Source: Prostheceraeus crozeri
Lineage: Eukaryota; Platyhelminthes; Polycladida; Euryleptidae
NCBI GenBank assembly: GCA_907163375.1
Contig: CAJQUW010011512.1
Span: 310,001 to 374,000 of the forward strand
Reading direction: 5' to 3'
Length of the DNA: 64,000 nucleotides
How positions within the stretch are numbered: position 1 is the first letter of the stretch; each line of letters starts with the position of its first letter. A program made the translations under genes and the position numbers. This document shows, piece after piece, positions 59,104-64,000 of this stretch. Under the pieces are notes generated by a model. It made no database searches, was not told the DNA's origin, and saw only the letters and a program-made list of their open reading frames with translations.

Positions 59104-59740
59104 TTAATACAAATTAACGATGACGTGCATCTGTGCATAGTGAATAAATAGCTGAGGAATCCTTGATAGTAGCTGAGCAGACATTGAACACCTCGCAGCT
59201 GATGACCTTGATAATTGTTGTCGAAGACAGGTAATCAAATTGCAATGAATTCGCATGCCGTTGGTGCACCCATTCGGACACAGGACGATTTCTACCTCTT
59301 CCTGTCGCTTGTTCTTCCGAGACAGTCGGTCGCAGTTTCTCCCGTCCACTTTGTAATAACATTAAGCGAGTTTCGTCGGGTCTCCCTCTAGATCTTCCTC
59401 CACTTGTCCGTGCATGATGGTCTTTCATAAGGTGCTCTCTTGTCTGCTGGCGTGCCCGAACCATTACAACCTCCTGGTTTTAACAATTTTCAGCAAAGTG
59501 TTCACCGCTCCATATTTGCGTCATCCTTTTTCTCTTATGTACTCGTTGGTCCTTCTTTCTTTCCATGATATGCCGAGTATCCTTCTTAGGTACTTCCAGT
59601 CAAATCATCTACTCATTTTTCTGTCTTCTTGCTGAGAGTCCAGGATTCGCATCCGTTCAGAGTTGTGGCATTGACTGTGGCGCGTAATAGATTCACTTTA
59701 ATTCTGATCGATGGTTTTTCTCTTTCCAGATCTTGTCCAA
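59104..59740 (-). mobile_element. LINE reverse-transcriptase C-terminal fragment
   Basis: Minus-strand translation from about 59710 gives IKVNLLRATVNATTLNGCES and WTLSKKTEK, matching the K-x-x-L-x-x-A-x-x-x-P-x-L-x-Y-G-x-E-x-W-T-L segment after the reverse transcriptase. The region near 59400-59460 gives RQQTREHLMK and RTSGGRSRGRPDETR, the R-x-R-G-R-P-x-x-x-W region. Frame changes and stops lie between the blocks, so it is inactive. The 59104-59464 frame is open for 116 codons only because it is a relic of the LINE. Confidence 0.7.
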
Positions 59741-61648
59741 GCAATTAATTCCTTCGCTGATCTTCCATCTTCTGTAGCTATGGAGCTGAGGCAATTGAAG
59801 CTCTTTCAATCATCAACTTGTGCGTTATAATTGTATAATTCTTCGCAGTTTTCTTTCCATCTTCTTGTCACATCTTATTTCCTAGGCTTCATACTCAGGT
59901 GGAAACCTTCATGATCAACCTGTAAATTTCATTCTAGTGTGAAGAATTATAGGTCTTCCTATCGCTTTTCCTGAGATAAAAAGAGCAATCGCTTCCGGAA
60001 AAATAATGATTTTTTTGGACCAAAAGAAAAACGTCTATCTTGACTTCTATCTGGTAGCCTTTCTCAAGTTATATTTAGATGATTTTACCAGTGATTGACG
60101 TCAACTTGATTACCTCACTTGATAATCCGACTTTTATATCCACAAACAACGCATGCAGAGAAGCAACTAAACTTAGTATGATTACAACTGATGCATGCCA
60201 ACTTTCTTTAACCATGGTTAACTTTCAACTGTAACCAGCCAAATACCAGACAAATTATTAGTTAGAATGATCAGACAAGTTCAACAGACAATGTGAGACA
60301 ATGGGCAGCCAAAAATGGCTGCTCAGCAGACAATCAGACAGTTACCAGGCAAAATATCAGACAACTACTTTTCTAGAACTTTTATCTCTGAAGCGATTCA
60401 ACAACAGCGAAGCATATCTACATACTCCCAACCACATTCGCTGTCACTCTGCCTCAATCTCGCACACTTATATACTTATCATGAATCACTCGGACACCTT
60501 ATCAGTTATCTTTTTCTGATTTAATAACGACTTCAGGGAAACACATGCCCTTAGAAATTGTAATGAACATTGTAGAAATTGAAATAAAATATGGCATCAA
60601 TATGTCAAATATCCATAGCTGCAATTGCCATGACTCAATGAGTAGAAAAGAACTCTACTCATTTTACGCCTTACATATTCATGTAATTGAAATCATCAAT
60701 TATACCATTCAATTTTGATAAAAGTTTATATACCAGTCTGAAGTAGTATGATATGCAGTAACTGCAATAATAAAAATTAGTCGTGCAATGAGACAAAAAT
60801 TGTCTGATTAGCAGGATTTTGATAATACGTAACATCAGCCAAATTACTAAATTGGCTGAAAAATTGTCGGTTAAGCGGCTGCTTACAGTTTACAGTGGAA
60901 CATCAATAAGCAAGCATCTGTCTTTAGGAGATGAATACCATCCTCATCTCATTCCCGTTGAAAAAATATTGGAACTCTCAAGGGATTCCTATCCCATTCA
61001 TGAAGAGAACATTATTCCAACCCACTTTTACTATTTTCATAAGTATGTCTTTATTATTATTATTATTAAATATGGTTTTTTCAATCTGTTCTATTACACC
61101 TGCTGTTATGTAGAGAAGATGCTGTCGCTTCTTAGACTGTAATTATCAATTCCGCTATAGCTATTCGGCTTTCACTTTTCATCTTAGTTCGCTAATGCAA
61201 TTGTCCCATTGTTAACGCTGGAAAATATTTTTTATTATTGTATTACTGCAGCTATGTACATACCTTTGTATATGAAGCTAAACACATTTAGATTTTACAA
61301 GCATCTAAATGCTGGCAGGCACAATATTTTCATCAAATGTTATCTTTAAGTTTATGCTTTTGACCGTTCTCGCATACATTGCCGATCACATGCTTGACTG
61401 GAAGACATTCCATACCGCTGAGAAGACGCAGAAAATTGTCATTTAGTGGCACTTCAATCTGTCTGCCATTGACATTTACATGTGTATTCTTCGATGCTGT
61501 TTGAAGAGAAGAGGAACCGAGAAGTACTCGGTCGACGAGCAGATTCATGGGTGTTCATCATTCTGCGTGTCATTTTCGGCCTTGTTCTCTGCAGCGACTC
61601 GTGCTCAAATCTATCCACTACTGACATAAACGAATTGACCGAGACATC
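59741..61648. other. AT-rich stretch with several small hairpins
   Basis: Short perfect hairpins lie at 60305-60322 (GCAGCCA/TGGCTGC), 60791-60805 (AGACAA/TTGTCT) and about 60835-60859 (TCAGCCAA/TTGGCTGA). A TTA microsatellite is at 61051-61068. The 107-codon plus frame at 60819-61142 is unrecognised. Confidence 0.45.
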
Positions 61649-62171
61649 CACAGAATTAGATTGTTTTAGCGTGTCACTTTGCTAGAATTGCAAACTGATT
61701 CAAAACGATGGCACATGCAGGAACTTACTAAGTGGGCAAAAAGAAATTTTTAATACCTTGCAGAGATGGGAAAAATAGTCGTGCGTCGCTTGCGAATTTT
61801 TGTGAATTCCTTCAAAATGCTCCAATTGCCACGATTCCTTCAGATTCGAAGAATTCAGATCATTGCGTCAAAGTTTTCTCGATAATGTTGGGCCCTCCGA
61901 TCATTATTGAAAAAGTTAGCAGGCGCACTAAAAACGTTCACAAACTTCTCTGTAGAACTTGACATCGACTGCGTCTCTTTGCTGTGTGATCCGGTTGATA
62001 ACAGTCACTGAAGCTTCTCACAATTTGGCGTGTTTAATGTTGAACTGGCTGCTCTCATTGTTCGATTGCTATGGTATTATGTCTTCATATTGTGCCATTT
62101 CATAAACGCTACATGTTCCAATGTTTCCTTTCTAGTCAAACAGAAGAAGAGACAGCCTGTCTAATTCTGTG
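61649..62171 (+). mobile_element. Non-autonomous DNA transposon, family CACAG, copy 2
   Basis: The 523-bp element starts CACAGAATTAGA and ends with the exact inverse TCTAATTCTGTG. An exact 8-bp target duplication GAGACATC flanks it (61641-61648 and 62172-62179). It is colinear with 9062-9583, about 93% identical and in the same orientation. The intact termini and duplication make this the reference copy for the family. No transposase. Confidence 0.92.
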
Positions 62172-63560
62172 GAGACATCTGATGATCGGAGCATCTGTCG
62201 AGACTTCACAAAGAAGTTGATTTAGCTTTTCAAGAAATCATATCAATTGCTCATAACATGGCATAAATTCACTATCTAATTTATAGACACACTGACAAGT
62301 CTGCAACGCTTTCATTGTCAAATTTGCACTGATGATAATCAGATGGAAAGTGTTCTCTTGGATATTCCTAATACTCAGATCGTTAGTCTTGTGCATTGAT
62401 AAGATGTTCTGCATTCCGACAATATTTCCATAAAGCATTACCGAAATAGACTCAAAAGGAATTTCATCAACTACACAACTTCAAGGAGTGGAGATTGGAA
62501 TTCACTAAGCCAAGGTTCTAAGGTTTCCATTCAACTGGATGCATGTAGATTCGTTTATCGGCATTCAATTGATGTTTCTAATCATGTTCTCGTGCGTTCG
62601 CTCGATTGAACGTTTGAAAACAAGTCAGGATTGACTTGAATTGTTTACATAGAAAACACCCACCTATCAAGAACCTAATCAATTTTTAAAATGTATTTTT
62701 CTACAGACTTGAAATTATAAAATTGATTGATGATGGAATTTTTAAACAGGAAATCGATGTAGATAAATCTAAAAGCAAAATTCGTTCGCTTATTTGATCT
62801 CTAAAAAGCAGACAGTTATATGATCTGGAGAGCTGAGGTGATTTGAATAGGTCTCAGTTTATACTCGTTTTTCCAAAATACAATTCGAAGTTTATCACAA
62901 GCATAGGAATATTCCGACATTCTAGAGTCGCTCCTAATAATCGCAGTGAATTAGCGCATGGTTTGCAATTCCGTTCATTTGCTGAACACGCAGCATATAT
63001 GTTCCAATTTCGCTTTTCAGTAAAGGATTTTTCTTCTTTGCTTTGTTGATTACATCAGGCACGGCCAGTCTGGCGGCCTAAGTAACTGGCAGACCGGTAG
63101 GCCTATAATGTAGCAGGCTTCTTTAATGTAGAGCTCAGGCCAGTTTAATACAGGGCTAAGTACCGGTGTCAGATCAGTCACAATATGAAAGGAATTTGTA
63201 TTTGCAAAATTGTTGGATGCATAATAATGTTCATCAATCACATTTGATAAGCCTGTGGGCACATTTATAATAAGTTAAATTCATTTGCACATTTTTTGCC
63301 GTAGAGACGTTTCTATATACGTGCTCGTCGGCATGACTAGATAGCATTACAATATTAAACATGCTATTACAGTATTATAGTATTTATATAGTATTTACAC
63401 TCAATGATGCAATATATTGAGCTGCGCAGAATAGACCTGGTATTCTTTGTAAAATCGCTGTGATTGACATAGTTCTAATTATGACCGGTGGCTACAATGT
63501 TCGCATGTGATTTGCGCTTATCACTTGCAGCGTTTCAGAGTTGCATGTAACTATATGCAA
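62172..63560. other. AT-rich stretch, nothing recognised
   Basis: No gene or bounded repeat seen. Confidence 0.5.
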
Positions 63561-63644
63561 ATTTGATGGAGCGACACAATGTCTATGTAACATCAAATGA
63601 GAATTTGATGGAGCGACACGATGTCTATGTACCTTCCAATGAGA
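63561..63644 (+). repeat. 42-bp tandem duplication
   Basis: Two head-to-tail units (63561-63602 and 63603-63644) start ATTTGATGGAGCGACAC and end AATGAGA. They differ at a handful of bases. Confidence 0.9.
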
Positions 63645-64000
63645 ATTTTTAGATGATCAACACGACTTGAAGCTCTTTTAACATGATAAGGGGAACTCAA
63701 GGACGCCGCTTATAATATGCCATTTCTAAAAGCATTAATACATGCATTTTATAGCAGCATCTTAAGCATCACTGCTGCATTTAATACCCATGGCACTGTA
63801 GTTGATTATGATATACTAGTAATAAATTGATTCTAATTGATGAAACACTATATTGATATTGAAAATCGATCCGTCTCATAAAAGTCTCATATTTATCGGT
63901 GATTAGATTTTGCAACATCATTCTGCTCTATGCGTCCTTAAGGCCAGATTAAGTTGGCTGTCCGCGTTGGACGAAGCTCAGTTACCTTGAATTCAAGCTC
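63645..64000. other. AT-rich end of window, nothing recognised
   Basis: No gene or bounded repeat seen. Confidence 0.5.

Noticed and set aside
60235-60870. A structured element made of repeated CAGACAA motifs and small hairpins
   Set aside because: The hairpins are short and differ in sequence. No common boundaries or duplication. Likely a low-complexity coincidence.

Overview
The window reads as AT-rich, intron- and repeat-dominated DNA of an animal, not a microbial segment. There are no long open frames, and most of what can be recognised is mobile-element debris: tRNA-derived SINEs, LINE 3' ends, Penelope-like pieces, and short DNA transposons with intact target duplications. The octamer TAGGCCTA and its variants recur (near 16862, 17244, 19905, 37590, 44357, 63098). 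I associate that habit with echinoderm and related marine deuterostome genomes, so an invertebrate deuterostome is my weak guess. Nothing in the window proves it.

Host gene content is sparse. Two plausible coding exons lie on the plus strand. One is a Pro/His/Gln/Ser-rich internal exon (36421-36670) with a textbook acceptor and donor. The other looks like a first coding exon (41787-41936) with an ATG, a CpG-richer leader and a GTGAGT donor. Both end in phase 0, so both could splice to the same downstream exon, as a gene with an upstream promoter and an internal alternative promoter would. That downstream exon was not found here. I cannot name the protein.

Repeat layout. SINE family A, with a tRNA-like head and a body ending in GTAGTGACGCTAAA, has ten copies across the window. 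Family B, also tRNA-derived, has four copies, all on the minus strand. Families D and E have two copies each and family F has one. Four different non-autonomous DNA-transposon families can be delimited to the base by 8-bp target duplications: 9062-9583 with 61649-62171; 16361-17332; 20523-20944 with 28319-28718; and 36875-37719. The 20523-20944 copy sits inside a SINE A, which gives a relative age. LINE 3' ends lie at 6330-6785(-), 31125-31465(-), 38310-38780(+), 43875-44345(-), 48045-48429(-), 51012-51470(-) and 59104-59740(-). A Penelope-like GIY-YIG domain followed by a hammerhead-like motif is at 34264-34890. A 579-bp insertion with inverted, hammerhead-bearing arms and a 12-bp target duplication is at 19308-19886. 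A near-perfect 0.75-kb fold-back (26841-27597) could make long double-stranded RNA.

The remaining stretches are AT-rich sequence in which I see no gene; they are probably intronic or intergenic. No rRNA, intact tRNA, CRISPR or bacterial-type operon was seen.
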